A DNA stretch of 64,000 nt. Source: CAVZTA01 sp963778025 (GTDB lineage Bacteria; Chloroflexota; Limnocylindria; Limnocylindrales; CSP1-4). Position 1 is the first letter of the stretch; each line of letters starts with the position of its first letter. Positions 1 to 8,531 of this stretch are shown in pieces. The DNA is taken from the NCBI GenBank assembly GCA_963778025.1, contig CAVZTA010000010.1, forward strand, positions 3,737-67,736, given 5' to 3'. The notes beneath the pieces were generated by a model. The model had not been told where the DNA came from and made no database searches. It was given only the letters and a program-made list of their open reading frames with translations. Both the position numbers and the translations under genes were made by a program.

Positions 1-296
1 CGCACCCGGCCGTGAGCTCGAAACGCGGAACCGTCGCGGCGAGCGCCGCCAGTTCGACTAACGACACAGGTTGCCCCGCCGATACGCGGGCGCGATCCCC
101 TCGTCATCACGGCACATGCCGATGAGTCATGACTCTGTGGGGTGACAGCCCAGGGTTGCCCGCAGGAGCGCCGAAGCTGGGGGACTGTCGGCTCTCCCAT
201 TGGTCCTCCCCAACGGAGCGAGACGTCTGGGGCGGACAATCGCGTTTCACGCCCGAGCCTCCCATCACCACCCGGCCAGTCCGGAGAGGAGATCCC

Positions 297-764
297 ATGC
301 GGAGCACAACGCGAGCTGTTGCGGTCGGAGTGTCGTTGGCGGCGTCGGTGCTACTTCTTCAGGGTTCGGCCTTGGGTGCGGCCACGGGCAACCGGGGCGG
401 CCACACCATGACCTTCCACGTGTTGTTCAGTGACCCCAGCTACACCGATCTCGGGGCGCCGGGTTTCTCAGCAGCGGACGTGATCGTCTTCCATGACCGG
501 CTCCTTCAGAGCGCGAAGCCGGTGGGCGACGAGGTCGGAAGCTGTGTCCTCGTCGACGACACGGGTCTCTCCAACTGCAGTGGCATCGTGCAACTCGAGG
601 ACCGCGGGACGATCAGCTTCTCGTTCGTGAACGCGCCGCCGCCCCACAAGGTACTGGCCGTCACCGGTGGGTCTGGAGAGTTCAGGGCAGTCCGTGGCGA
701 CGGCACTCTCGACGAGAACGGGGATGGCACAGGCACCCTCGTTCTGCGGCTCATCGGCGGATAG
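297..764 (+). CDS. secreted allene oxide cyclase-like / dirigent-type barrel protein
   Basis: A 155-residue protein. The ATG at 297 follows a GGAGAGGAG ribosome binding site and begins a clear signal peptide (Arg-rich n-region, Ala/Val/Leu core to about residue 28). The mature part has alternating beta-strand patterns and the Gly-rich segment around VTGGSGEFRAVRG, which is typical of the allene oxide cyclase/dirigent-like barrel family in bacteria, where the substrate is mostly unknown. The reading frame is open upstream to 129, but that part looks like translated leader. The product is likely exported. The family call is fairly secure; a function cannot be stated. Confidence 0.75.
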   Translation: MRSTTRAVAVGVSLAASVLLLQGSALGAATGNRGGHTMTFHVLFSDPSYTDLGAPGFSAADVIVFHDRLLQSAKPVGDEVGSCVLVDDTGLSNCSGIVQLEDRGTISFSFVNAPPPHKVLAVTGGSGEFRAVRGDGTLDENGDGTGTLVLRLIGG

Positions 765-1093
765 CCGCACGGAGCAAACCACGCCCGGGCAGACGCCATC
801 AGTTCCGGCGCGACCCGAACTCGGCCAGCTCGTCGAGGTGCCCTCAGCGCCGACCGCATCTGCCGTCGCCGACTCGGCTTCTCGCCCGTCGCGTGGCGTG
901 GCGCTCGACCAGAGCCCCTGACGGATGAGCGCGGCGCGCGAGATCAGCGCGTCGAGGTCGTCGCGGAGGCCCTGACGGTCTTTTCTCGTCGGTCACGCAG
1001 TCATGATGAGGCCCTCCGGCGACTGCCAAGGGGCCTCGGGCGAAACGCGCCGGCATCCGCGTCCGGTCTCACTGGTGCTGCTAGGTTTCCGAG
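765..1093. other. intergenic stretch without a recognisable gene
   Basis: No open frame here resembles a known protein on either strand. A short minus-strand frame around 910-980 has a plausible composition but no start or family resemblance. It presumably carries the terminator of the upstream gene and the promoter of the DUF1345 gene, but I see no convincing hairpin or promoter boxes. Confidence 0.4.
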
Positions 1094-1729
1094 GTGGCGA
1101 CACGCCTTCCCGACTCCGCGCACGGGCGCCTGGCCTGGTCGATCGTGGCGGGCATCCTGATCGGGCTCGTCGTCGGGGCGCTCACGTACGTCGAGTTGGG
1201 CGTGCTTGCGGCGATCGCCTCGACCGCGGCCACGTTCGTCCTGACAGGCTGGTGGGTGCTGTGGCCGATGGACGCCGAGTCGACCAGCAGCCATGCCCAA
1301 CGCGATGAGTTCGAGCCGCGCCTCGAGGAGGTCGTGGTCGTGGGCTGGGCGCTGGCCGGTCTGATCATGGTGGCGCTCCTGCTGTTGCTGGGCAGGAGCG
1401 ACGAACGCCCGCTGGTGGCGCTGCTCGCCCTAGCCGGCGTGGCCATGTCGTGGGCCGGGCTTCATCTCATGTACACGGCCCGCTATGCCTATCTCTTCTA
1501 CTCGGACGGGCCAGGCGGGATCGACTTCCACAGCGACGAGGCGCCTGCGTACCGCGACTTCCTGTACTTCAGCTACAACCTGGGGATGACCTACCAGGTC
1601 TCCGACACCGACGTGTCGAGCCGCACGATCCGCGCCATCGTGCTCCGCCACTGTCTCCTGTCGTATGGCTTCGGGACGGTGATCCTGGCCACGACGATCA
1701 ACCTGATCGCCAGCTTCGTGGCCGGCTGA
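1094..1729 (+). CDS. DUF1345 family integral membrane protein
   Basis: A 211-residue protein with about five hydrophobic segments (roughly residues 14-33, 34-55, 81-99, 107-125 and 188-208). The second half contains the hallmark of DUF1345: a DFLYFSYNLGMTYQVSDTDV segment followed by an arginine-containing helix and a C-terminal LxYGFGTVILATTINL helix. The start is a GTG at 1094. The function of this family is unknown. A strong hairpin about 100 bp downstream may end its transcript. No operon partner is apparent. Confidence 0.85.
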   Translation: MATRLPDSAHGRLAWSIVAGILIGLVVGALTYVELGVLAAIASTAATFVLTGWWVLWPMDAESTSSHAQRDEFEPRLEEVVVVGWALAGLIMVALLLLLGRSDERPLVALLALAGVAMSWAGLHLMYTARYAYLFYSDGPGGIDFHSDEAPAYRDFLYFSYNLGMTYQVSDTDVSSRTIRAIVLRHCLLSYGFGTVILATTINLIASFVAG

Positions 1730-1827
1730 TCCGAGCGCGTCCGCCGACCGACGCGGCCGCGGATGATGATGGGCGGAGCCGAGGCGAAAGGGGTCATCGG
1801 AGGGGTCAGAGCAGCCGCGAATTACGA

Positions 1828-1852
1828 AGACCCGGCCCATCGGGCCGGGTCT
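1828..1852. terminator. strong GC hairpin between DUF1345 gene and tRNA fragment
   Basis: AGACCCGGCCC (1828-1838), loop ATC, then GGGCCGGGTCT (1842-1852): a perfect 11-bp stem. It can terminate the plus-strand DUF1345 gene. Read on the minus strand, it lies 14 bp after the displaced tRNA-Thr 3' end, where an ancestral tRNA terminator would be expected. Confidence 0.7.
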
Positions 1853-1866
1853 CGCACGTGATCTGA

Positions 1867-1911
1867 TGGAGCCGACACTCGGATTTGAACCGAGGACCTG
1901 CTGTTTACGAA
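1867..1911 (-). repeat. attachment-site-like direct repeat: 3' part of tRNA-Thr
   Basis: These 45 bp are identical to 3915-3959, the 3' part of the intact tRNA-Thr including anticodon-loop bases, T-arm, acceptor 3' strand and CCA. Identity stops sharply at 1912 versus 3960. Same orientation, 2,048 bp apart. This is the geometry of attL/attR sites left by tRNA-targeting integrases. Confidence 0.85.
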
Positions 1912-1964
1912 GTAGATCGGCCTGAGCGTTGTGGCGCAAGCGTGGATTCTCGAGCGTAAGCCGC

Positions 1965-2640
1965 TCAATTAGCAGGTCTTCGTTTCGAGCGCGCGCTTGT
2001 CGTGAACAGTTGCTCGCCCACGGTTGCGACCGTCCAGTCGATCCAATCCTGGTGCTTCCAACCAAAGTCGAACACGAGGACCCGGTAGACGTCCATCCCT
2101 AGATAGAGCAGCAGCAGGTCGGTTGCCCGCTCCGGGCTGACGCCCAGGCGAAGCGCCGACTTCGTCGCCAAGATGTCGACGATGGCGCGGTAACCCTGCG
2201 CGCGCCAGCGTTCGTGGAATCTGCGAACAGCGGCGGTCTCGGGGTCGCTTCCCGCGGCGCCCCGGACGATCGTGTCGAGCGGGGTCGCCCGCGTCATGAT
2301 CTCGCCGATTCCCTCGACCGCATGGCGGAGAGCGACGGTCAGGTCCGGCTGATCGGCCATCTTCAGATACCACGCCGTCTGGTCGGGTGGCACAGGGTCA
2401 CCTTCGCCGAGTACGGCGAAGTCGTATGCGCGGCTGAGCAGTTCACTCTTGGTATGGAACGTGAAGTACACCGTCTGCACGGCCACCCCTGCAGCGCTCG
2501 GCGACATCGATCATCGTCGTTCCGGTGTAGCCGCGCTCGCAAAAGAGCGTGTACGCGGCCTTCGTGATGCGCAGTCGGGTCGCCCGAGCACGGTCACGCC
2601 GCGTCAGTTCGCTACGGGCATGTCTCTTGACTTCGGTCAT
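1965..2640 (-). pseudogene. TetR/AcrR family regulator, frameshifted
   Basis: The N-terminal frame (from ATG 2640) encodes a TetR helix-turn-helix: ATRLRITKAAYTLFCERGYTG, then TTMIDVAERC. The C-terminal frame continues with AGVAVQTVYFTFHTKSELL and a ligand-binding domain. The two frames join near 2490-2500 if one base is restored in the GAGCGCTGCAG context. Total length would be about 225 residues, normal for TetR. An in-frame ATG at 2670 is an alternative start. It is divergent from the SRPBCC gene with twin palindromes between them, so it is the likely repressor of that gene. Whether the frameshift is real or an assembly error cannot be told from the sequence. Confidence 0.8.
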
Positions 2641-2666
2641 CGATTGCGGCATGCTACAGGAGTCAA

Positions 2667-2689
2667 TCACTAGTGAGCGTCACTAGTGA
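2667..2689. promoter_or_regulatory. twin-palindrome operator between TetR and SRPBCC genes
   Basis: Two copies of the perfect 10-bp palindrome TCACTAGTGA, separated by GCG, lie in the divergent intergenic region, 27 bp upstream of the TetR start and 34 bp upstream of the SRPBCC start. This is a classical layout for a TetR operator that controls both genes. Confidence 0.75.
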
Positions 2690-2722
2690 ACGAAGTCCAG
2701 TGGTTCCAGGAGGAGAACGACG

Positions 2723-3554
2723 GTGGTCAAGGCAGAACGGACCGTCGTCATCGATCGCCCGATTCAACAGGTCTTCGCCTATGTGACCGATCAGACGAAT
2801 ACACCTCACTGGCAGGCAGGGCTGGTGGAGGTGCGTCGCACGACTCCAGGCCCGATCGGCGTCGGCACCAAGCACACCTTCGTGAGGAACTTCATGGGCC
2901 GCCGAATGGAGGCAGACAACGAGTACGTGGCGTACGAGCCTGACAGGCTCGTCACCTTCCGTACGCACCTCAGGGCCGCCCCTGATGGCGTCCTATCTCT
3001 TCGAGGCCGAGCCCAACGGCACCCGGCTCACCTCCCGCGTCGAGCTCGAGGGAGCGGGCTTCTTCGGGCTCCTGGATCCGGTCATCGGGGTAGGCCTACG
3101 ACGGGAGATGAAGGCCGCCCTGCCGGCCTTGAAGGCGCTTCTCGAGATCGGTCCGCGCCAGATGACGCCGAGCGTGACGGCCATCCGGCAGCGAGCCTGG
3201 TGGGCACTCGCGGCGATCGCCGTCACCCTCGTCGTGTTCGGCGTGACCGACGTCGCGACGGGTGCGAAGGCGGATCCCGGGATCAGCTTGGCGGTCGTTG
3301 GCAAGGACCCGGCGGCACTCGAGGCGGCACAGCCCGACGCCTACCGCATGTTCGACTTCCTGACCCGGAGCCAAGGCTTCGTGCTGGGGATGTTCGGGTT
3401 GCTCGTGCTCGCGGTCGCCACCATTCCATACAGAGCCGGGCAGCCTTGGGCATGGCGCGTGCTTTGGCTCCTGCCGGCCTGGGCGATCGTCGTGCCGTTC
3501 CTGTACCTCGACGCTTCGGTACGGCCCCGGGACAGCCGCCGGCCCCGCCGATGA
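2723..3554 (+). pseudogene. SRPBCC (START-like) domain protein with C-terminal membrane region, frameshifted
   Basis: Starts at GTG 2723 behind AGGAGGAG. The first frame gives a SRPBCC beginning (ERTVVIDRPIQQVFAYVTD, then a TPHWQAG segment). After an extra base near 2966 the frame continues with SGPPLMASYLFEAEPNGTRL and an ALPALKALLE helix, the usual SRPBCC end. The open frame then runs on into about 125 residues with two or three hydrophobic helices. That part begins at a possible internal ATG (3162), so it could be a separate small membrane protein. SRPBCC proteins bind hydrophobic ligands or act on polyketide-like compounds; the ligand is unknown. Likely controlled by the divergent TetR. 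Confidence 0.7.
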
Positions 3555-3914
3555 TCTCAGGTCCCGTCGTCGCAGTCGTCGCGGCGGCGGCGCTCCTCGT
3601 CGATCGTGGCCGGTTCCGAGTCTCTCGGCCCGCGTTTATCGATCCGACTGCACTCGGTAACTGATCGAGGCGGGGGATCGCTGCGTCTTTGCCGATAGAA
3701 ACCTGCTGTGTGGAAAGCAACAGGTCTTCGAAGGCTCCGAGAGGATGCCTGGCGCGGTGGCCGGCCGAGCTCGTGCACGGTGGGCGGCATCGAGATCTCG
3801 CATCCGTCCAGTTAGCAGGTCTTCGTCCGTTACAGGTCTTGAGGCCGGATTCGGCGACGACGAAGACCGTGCTAACTCCAGACAGCTGCTCTTGCTGAGC
3901 ACGAAAGAGGGGAG
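3555..3914. repeat. gene-free island end with degenerate tRNA-like fragments and inverted repeats
   Basis: No protein gene is seen. The segment 3881-3900 matches the D-arm and anticodon 5' stem of the adjacent tRNA-Thr (11 identical bases ACAGCTGCTCT, then GCTGAGC). GTTAGCAGGTCTTCGTC (3811-3827) and GACGAAGACCGTGCTAAC (3859-3876) form an inverted repeat with one inserted base. ACCTGCTG and CAACAGGT near 3702-3728 form another near-palindrome. The recurring AGCAGGTCTTCG core resembles AGCAGGTCCTCG of the tRNA. These look like decayed tRNA-derived or recombination-site sequences. Confidence 0.5.
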
Positions 3915-3989
3915 TGGAGCCGACACTCGGATTTGAACCGAGGACCTGCTGTTTACGAAACAGCTGCTCTACCGCTGAGCTATGTCGGC
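3915..3989 (-). tRNA. tRNA-Thr (anticodon CGU)
   Basis: A full cloverleaf of 75 nt including encoded CCA: acceptor GCCGACA/TGTCGGC, D-arm GCTC/GAGC with an AGCGGTA loop, anticodon stem GCTGT/ACAGC around loop TTCGTAA (anticodon CGT, reading ACG), T-arm CTCGG/CCGAG with TTCAAAT. Its last 45 nt are duplicated at 1867-1911. Confidence 0.97.
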
Positions 3990-4170
3990 CCGGCCTGAGA
4001 GTATAGGTGATGCAGTTCAGACCAGATCGGAAGGCGATGCCCGGCCCGGAGCCGACCTCGGGTCGAGGCACCCAGGGTCGACCGCTCCCAAACCGGAGGT
4101 CACAACGCCCGCATCAGGACGACTGCGGCGCCGTCACGCTGGCGGTCAGACCATCAGGGGCAGCATCCAG

Positions 4171-6048
4171 TCACGAATCGCCCCGAGGCGCCCCAAGCAC
4201 GTAGACCTCCACACCCGACGGCTGGGCCTGGGAGCGAACGACCCGTTGCGTCGCCGGCTTGAAGTCCTCCGGCTTCGCGGTCGGGATGTCCACGAAGGTC
4301 TGTGGATTTCGATCCACGAGCGGGAACCAACTGCTCTGGACCTGGACCATGACGCGGTGCCCGCGACGAAAGACGTGGTTCACGTCGGGCATCGTGAAGG
4401 CCACGGCTTCGACCTCTCCCGGCACGAACGGCTCGGGCTGCTCGAAGCTCTTGCGGAACTTCCCGCGGAACGGTTCGCCGCGGACGAGCTGCTGGTATCC
4501 CGCGAGCCTGACCGTCGGCGGCCCGACGTCCCGCCCGTGGTCCGCCGCCCTCGCCGGCCGCCGGCGTGCTCCGATCCGGCGGATACACGTCGATCAGCTT
4601 CACGACCCAGTCCGAATCGGTCCCGGTCGTCGAGACGAACAGCTTCGGTGACACCGGACCGGCGAGCGCGAGGTCCTCCTCGAGCGGCTCCGTCACATAC
4701 ACGAGCACATCGGGCCGGGTCGCGGCGAAGCGCTGGTCAGCGACCATGTATTCCTCGGGCATCGCGGGCGACGCGTAGCCGATGAACGGCACCGGCTTCG
4801 CCGGATCGCTCACATATGAATCGCTCGCGTCCGCCTCGGCCGGCGGCTCGAAGGCAAGTCCGCCCGCCTCGCTGGAAGTACAGGGTCCGGGGTTTCGCGC
4901 CGGAGGGCGGCCAGCTTGCGATACTGCCGCCAGACATTCGTGCCGGTCTCGAACACGAATGCCTCGGGCAGATGCGGGTCAGGACCCTCCTTCAGATGAA
5001 ACTCGAAGAACGGCAGGAGGATGTTCTCGAGGTAGAAGGTCGTCGTGTCCGCCCCGAAGTCGACGCTGCCGAGGCGGTGTCCCAGGTACGCCGTCCACCC
5101 GCCGTGCACCCACGGGCCCATCACGAGGCTTTGGGCGACGTCGGGATTCGCGGCCTTGATGGCGCGATAGACCCGCAACGGTCCCATCAGATCCTCGGCA
5201 TCGAACCAGCCACCGACCGTGAGGACCGGGCAGCGGATGTTCTCGAGATGACGCCAGATCGCCCGGGACTGCCAGAATCCGTCGTACGTCGGGTGCGCGA
5301 GCAGCTCGTCCCACGTCGGGTTCGGCGCGCCGAGTCGTGCCGTCGCGTTGCGGAGCGGACCGAGCTCGAGGAAGAACTCGTAGCCGTCCTCGGTGCCGTA
5401 GTCGAACGGGACCTCCACCTTGGGCGGCCGCGTCGGGCCGGACTGCGGCTGATAGGCCGCCACCGAGTTGAAGGCATGGGCCAGCATGAACGCCCCGCCG
5501 TGATACCAGTCGTCGTCGAGGAATAGATCGGCGACGGGCGCCTGCGGCGATGCTGCCTTGATCGCCGGGTGGGTGTCGATGATGCCGGCAGCCGTGAAGA
5601 ACCCCGAGTACGAGATCCCCCAGATGCCGACGCGGCCGTTGTGGTTGGGCACCTGGGCGAGCAGCCAATCGACGGTGTCCCAGGTGTCGGTGCTCTCGTC
5701 AACGTCGGTGGCGGCCTGCTTCTCCGGCCGATGCGGCGTCACGTGCGTGAACTCGCCCTCGGACATGAAGCGACCGCGGACGTCCTGTCGGACCACGATG
5801 TAGCCCGCCTTCAGCAGCGCCTCGGTCTGGCTGCTGAATGCAGACTGCTCATCGGGACCGTATGGGGTCACCCCGAACGGCGTTCGGGTGAGCATGAGCG
5901 GATAGCTCGTCGTGGTGTCCTTGGGGACGAGCACCGACGTGAAGAGGCGCACCCCATCGCGCATGGGGATGCGGAACTCGTACTTCGTGTAGTGCTCGCT
6001 CGCGTCGTAGGCGGCGCTCTCGCGATCGGGTCCTGCGGAGGCTGTCAT
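4171..6048 (-). pseudogene. CocE/NonD (X-Pro dipeptidyl-peptidase, S15) family hydrolase, multiply frameshifted
   Basis: Starts at ATG 6048. The first 390 or so residues are an intact alpha/beta hydrolase: IPMRDGVRL, the VRQDVRGRF oxyanion region, nucleophile motif GIWGISYSGF (Ser in GxSYSG), then GGWFDAEDL (acid) and GPWVHGGW (His). The C-terminal beta-sandwich is recoverable only across several frames: AKPRTLYFQRGG, SDPAKPVPFIGY, LVYVTEPLEEDL-type text, VRLAGYQQLVRGEPF, and finally VEAVAFTMPDVNHVFRRGHR. At least three indels between 4500 and 4900 are needed. Full length would be about 620 residues, normal for the family, which cleaves esters or acyl-peptides. The catalytic domain is undamaged. 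Confidence 0.85.
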
Positions 6049-6080
6049 CGCGGGAACACTAGACGGTCAGCGTCCGAACG

Positions 6081-6861
6081 CTAGGCCTGATGGGTTTCGC
6101 CGGAGGCCCAAACCTTCGTGACGGTGCGGGTCGCGAAGCCCATGCTCTCGTAGAGCCGGTAGCCGGCGGGCGTCGCGCCCAGGAAGAAGCGACGAGCGCC
6201 CTGCGTTCGCGCCTCGGCCAATGCCGTCGACAGCAACCGTCGACCGACGCCGGAGCGCTGCCGCGTAGCTGTCCGTCGCCATCGACCAGATGCCGGCCGT
6301 GTCGCCCTGGTGGATGACGGTGACGGTTCCGACGACGTCGTCCTCGATCGAGGCGAGGAACACGTCGACGTTCGGAGCGTCCACGAGGGACGCTGGCAGC
6401 ACACGTCGAACGGCGTCCACCGGCATGCCGAATCCCGAGCTCAGCACCTGCGCATTGGCCTCCGCCGCCGCGAGCCCGCTGGCCCGCCGCACGACGACCG
6501 AGTCGTTCCCTTCGGGATCGATCGGCGCGTCTTCGCGAACCATGAACGGGAAGTCGACGACGTGGACGAGGCCCAGGTCAGCGGCCGTCTGCACGACCCC
6601 GCTTCCGGCCTCGGGAAACAGGATGGCGAGGAATGGCAGGCTCTTCGAGATGAACGTGGTGCAAGCGGCCCCAAAGGCACCGCTTTCAGTCGCGCCATGT
6701 CCGGCAACGATGTAGTTCAAGTCAGCGACCGGCTCGCCGGTCGTTACCGAACAGCAGCCCGGACGCAGGGTGCACTCGAACCGTTCAGCCTGCCCGAGGT
6801 ACGTGACGAAGGCCTCGCTCGTCAGCCGGCGCAGGACGGACTCGGTCAACGGCTTGGTCAT
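6081..6861 (-). pseudogene. GNAT family N-acetyltransferase, frameshifted
   Basis: About 260 residues. The first frame runs from ATG 6861 through a divergent N-terminal half to VGTVTVIHQGDTAGIWSMAT. After an indel near 6260 the acetyl-CoA loop follows in another frame as QRSGVGRRLLSTALAEA, then GYRLYESMGFATRTV, the standard GNAT C-terminal beta-bulge motif. Substrate unknown. It is divergent from the hydrolase-cyclase gene. Confidence 0.75.
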
Positions 6862-6913
6862 CGACGATGGATAGTAGGAGGATCGAGCCGGTAGAGGAGG
6901 GCGTTTGGACGTG

Positions 6914-8249
6914 ATGCCACCTGACGTCTCCTACGCGAGAAGCGGCGACGTCGCGATCGCGTACCAGGTCGTTGGCACAGGTCTGGTCGACATCGTGTTC
7001 GTCCGCGGGATCGCAGGCGACCTGCTCTCGACATGGGATCAACCGCTGCTCGTCCGCCACGTGCAGGGTCTCGCGGACAACGGCCGTGTCCTGATGCTCG
7101 ACAGGCGCGGAACCGGGCTGTCCGACCGCGTGCGCGAAGTGCAGTCCCTTGACACCGCCATGGACGACATCCGAGCCGTGATGGACGCCACCGGATCGGA
7201 CCGCGCGGTGCTGTGGAGCGGGGCGACGAGCACTGGTTTGGCTGTCCTCTTCGCGGCGACGTACCCGGAGCGCTGTGCCGGTCTTGTCCTCTTCGATCCG
7301 CGGATCAGGGGCACCCGCGCCCATGACTACCCGTGGGCCGACACGCCAGGAGGAGTGGCGCTCTCGGCTCGCCGACGTCCGGGCCGGCTGGGGCGCTCGC
7401 GAGTATCTCGAGCGGCTCGCGGCGGAATGGGCACCGGAGGTGGCCGAAGACGGCGCCTTCCGAGAGTGGTTCGTGTGGCACATGCGGCGCAGCCTCAGCC
7501 CGGGAGCGGCGTTGACGTCGTTCCGAACGGCGATGGACCTCGACGTCAGCGATGTCCTCGCGGCGGTTCGCGTTCCGACCCTGGTGTTGCCTCACCCGGC
7601 GAACCCTGGTCCTGGCCGTTTCACCGCCGACCGGATCCGCGGCGCCGAAGTCGTCGAGCTGCCACCGCTGCGCGGCCTCTATACGTGGGTGGACGACGAC
7701 GTCCACAGGGCGACGATGGCCGCGACCGCGCGCTTCGTCGCGCAGGTGACCAACCTCGCAACCCCGGAGCGGGTCCTCGCGACCGTGCTCTTTACCGATA
7801 TCGTCGGATCGACGGAACTCGCCGGCAAGCTCGGCGATGTCGCGTGGCGAGACCTGGTCGGCCGCCACCATGCGATCGTCCGGCGTGAGCTGGCGCGCTA
7901 TCACGGCCGGGAGCTCGACACGGCGGGTGACGGGTTCTTCGCGGTCTTCGATGGTCCGGCCCGGGCCGTCCAGGCTGCTGCCGCGATCCGCGATCAACTC
8001 CACGAGATCGGCATCGACGTTCGAGCCGGCTTGCACACCGGCGAATTCGAGATCGGTGACGGCAAGGTCGTGGGGATCGGCGTGTCGATCGGTGCGCGGA
8101 TCTCGGCGCTGGCAGGACCGGGCGAGGTGCTGGTTTCGAGCACCGTCAAGGACCTGGTCGCCGGTTCCGGCCTCCGATTCGACGACCGTGGCGAGCACGC
8201 GCTCAAGGGGATCGATGAGCCGTGGCGGGTATTGGCGCTGAGACCTTGA
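6914..8249 (+). pseudogene. alpha/beta-hydrolase fused to class III adenylate/guanylate cyclase, one frameshift
   Basis: The N-terminal frame from ATG 6914 is an alpha/beta hydrolase-like domain (DVAIAYQVVGTG, LLSTWDQPLL, LDRRGTGLSDR, then a WSGATSTGLAVLFAATYPER elbow where Gly-Ala replaces the usual GxSxG serine region). An extra G near 7350 shifts the frame. The rest encodes the hydrolase lid and a class III cyclase domain beginning VLFTDIVGSTELA, with DTAGDGFFAVFDGPARA and VRAGLHTGEFE. The metal Asp of FTDIVGST and the DGFFA motif are present. In this widespread architecture the hydrolase part is a putative sensor of small lipophilic ligands. The product would be cAMP or cGMP; the cyclase part is intact. 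Confidence 0.85.
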
Positions 8250-8531
8250 CCTCGTTCGCGGCGGAAACGGGACGTTGCGGCGGTCCACAGCGATCTGGGT
8301 CTCCGCGCGAACAGGTGATGCGTGTGGCTCCGAGCGATCCGAGATCAGAACGAGCCCAGGTGGCTGACTACTGAGTCCGACTCGTGGCGCGGACGCGCCA
8401 CGAGCGGGGGACCGACCTGTTACGAGACTGACGAGCGATCATCGTCGCTCAGATCCACAACCTCCGAGTTCCCCCACGGGGGTCGAGCGCCCGGGACAGT
8501 CCCGACAGGAGCAGCTTGCGGAGGAGGTCGC

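Larger units (their letters stand above)
1867..3959. mobile_element. small tRNA-Thr-bracketed genomic island (no integrase)
   Basis: The segment is bounded by two identical 45-bp tRNA-Thr 3'-end copies in the same orientation. The intact tRNA lies at the 3.9-kb end and the displaced 3' end at the 1.87-kb end. Cargo is a divergent TetR regulator and SRPBCC/membrane gene with a twin-palindrome operator between them; both genes carry a single-base frameshift. Short repeats of the type TTAGCAGGTCTTCGT occur at 1969-1983 and 3812-3826, with the shorter CAGGTCTTCG also at 3721-3730. There is no recombinase gene, so this is either a decayed island, a passively mobilised cassette, or an internal deletion product. 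Confidence 0.6.

Noticed and set aside
2..61. Possible end of a plus-strand gene at the left edge
   Set aside because: Only 19 codons in one frame before a stop, with no family evidence.
1867..3914. An integrase, excisionase or retron gene inside the tRNA-bracketed island
   Set aside because: All frames were read; only TetR and SRPBCC/membrane sequences are recognisable.
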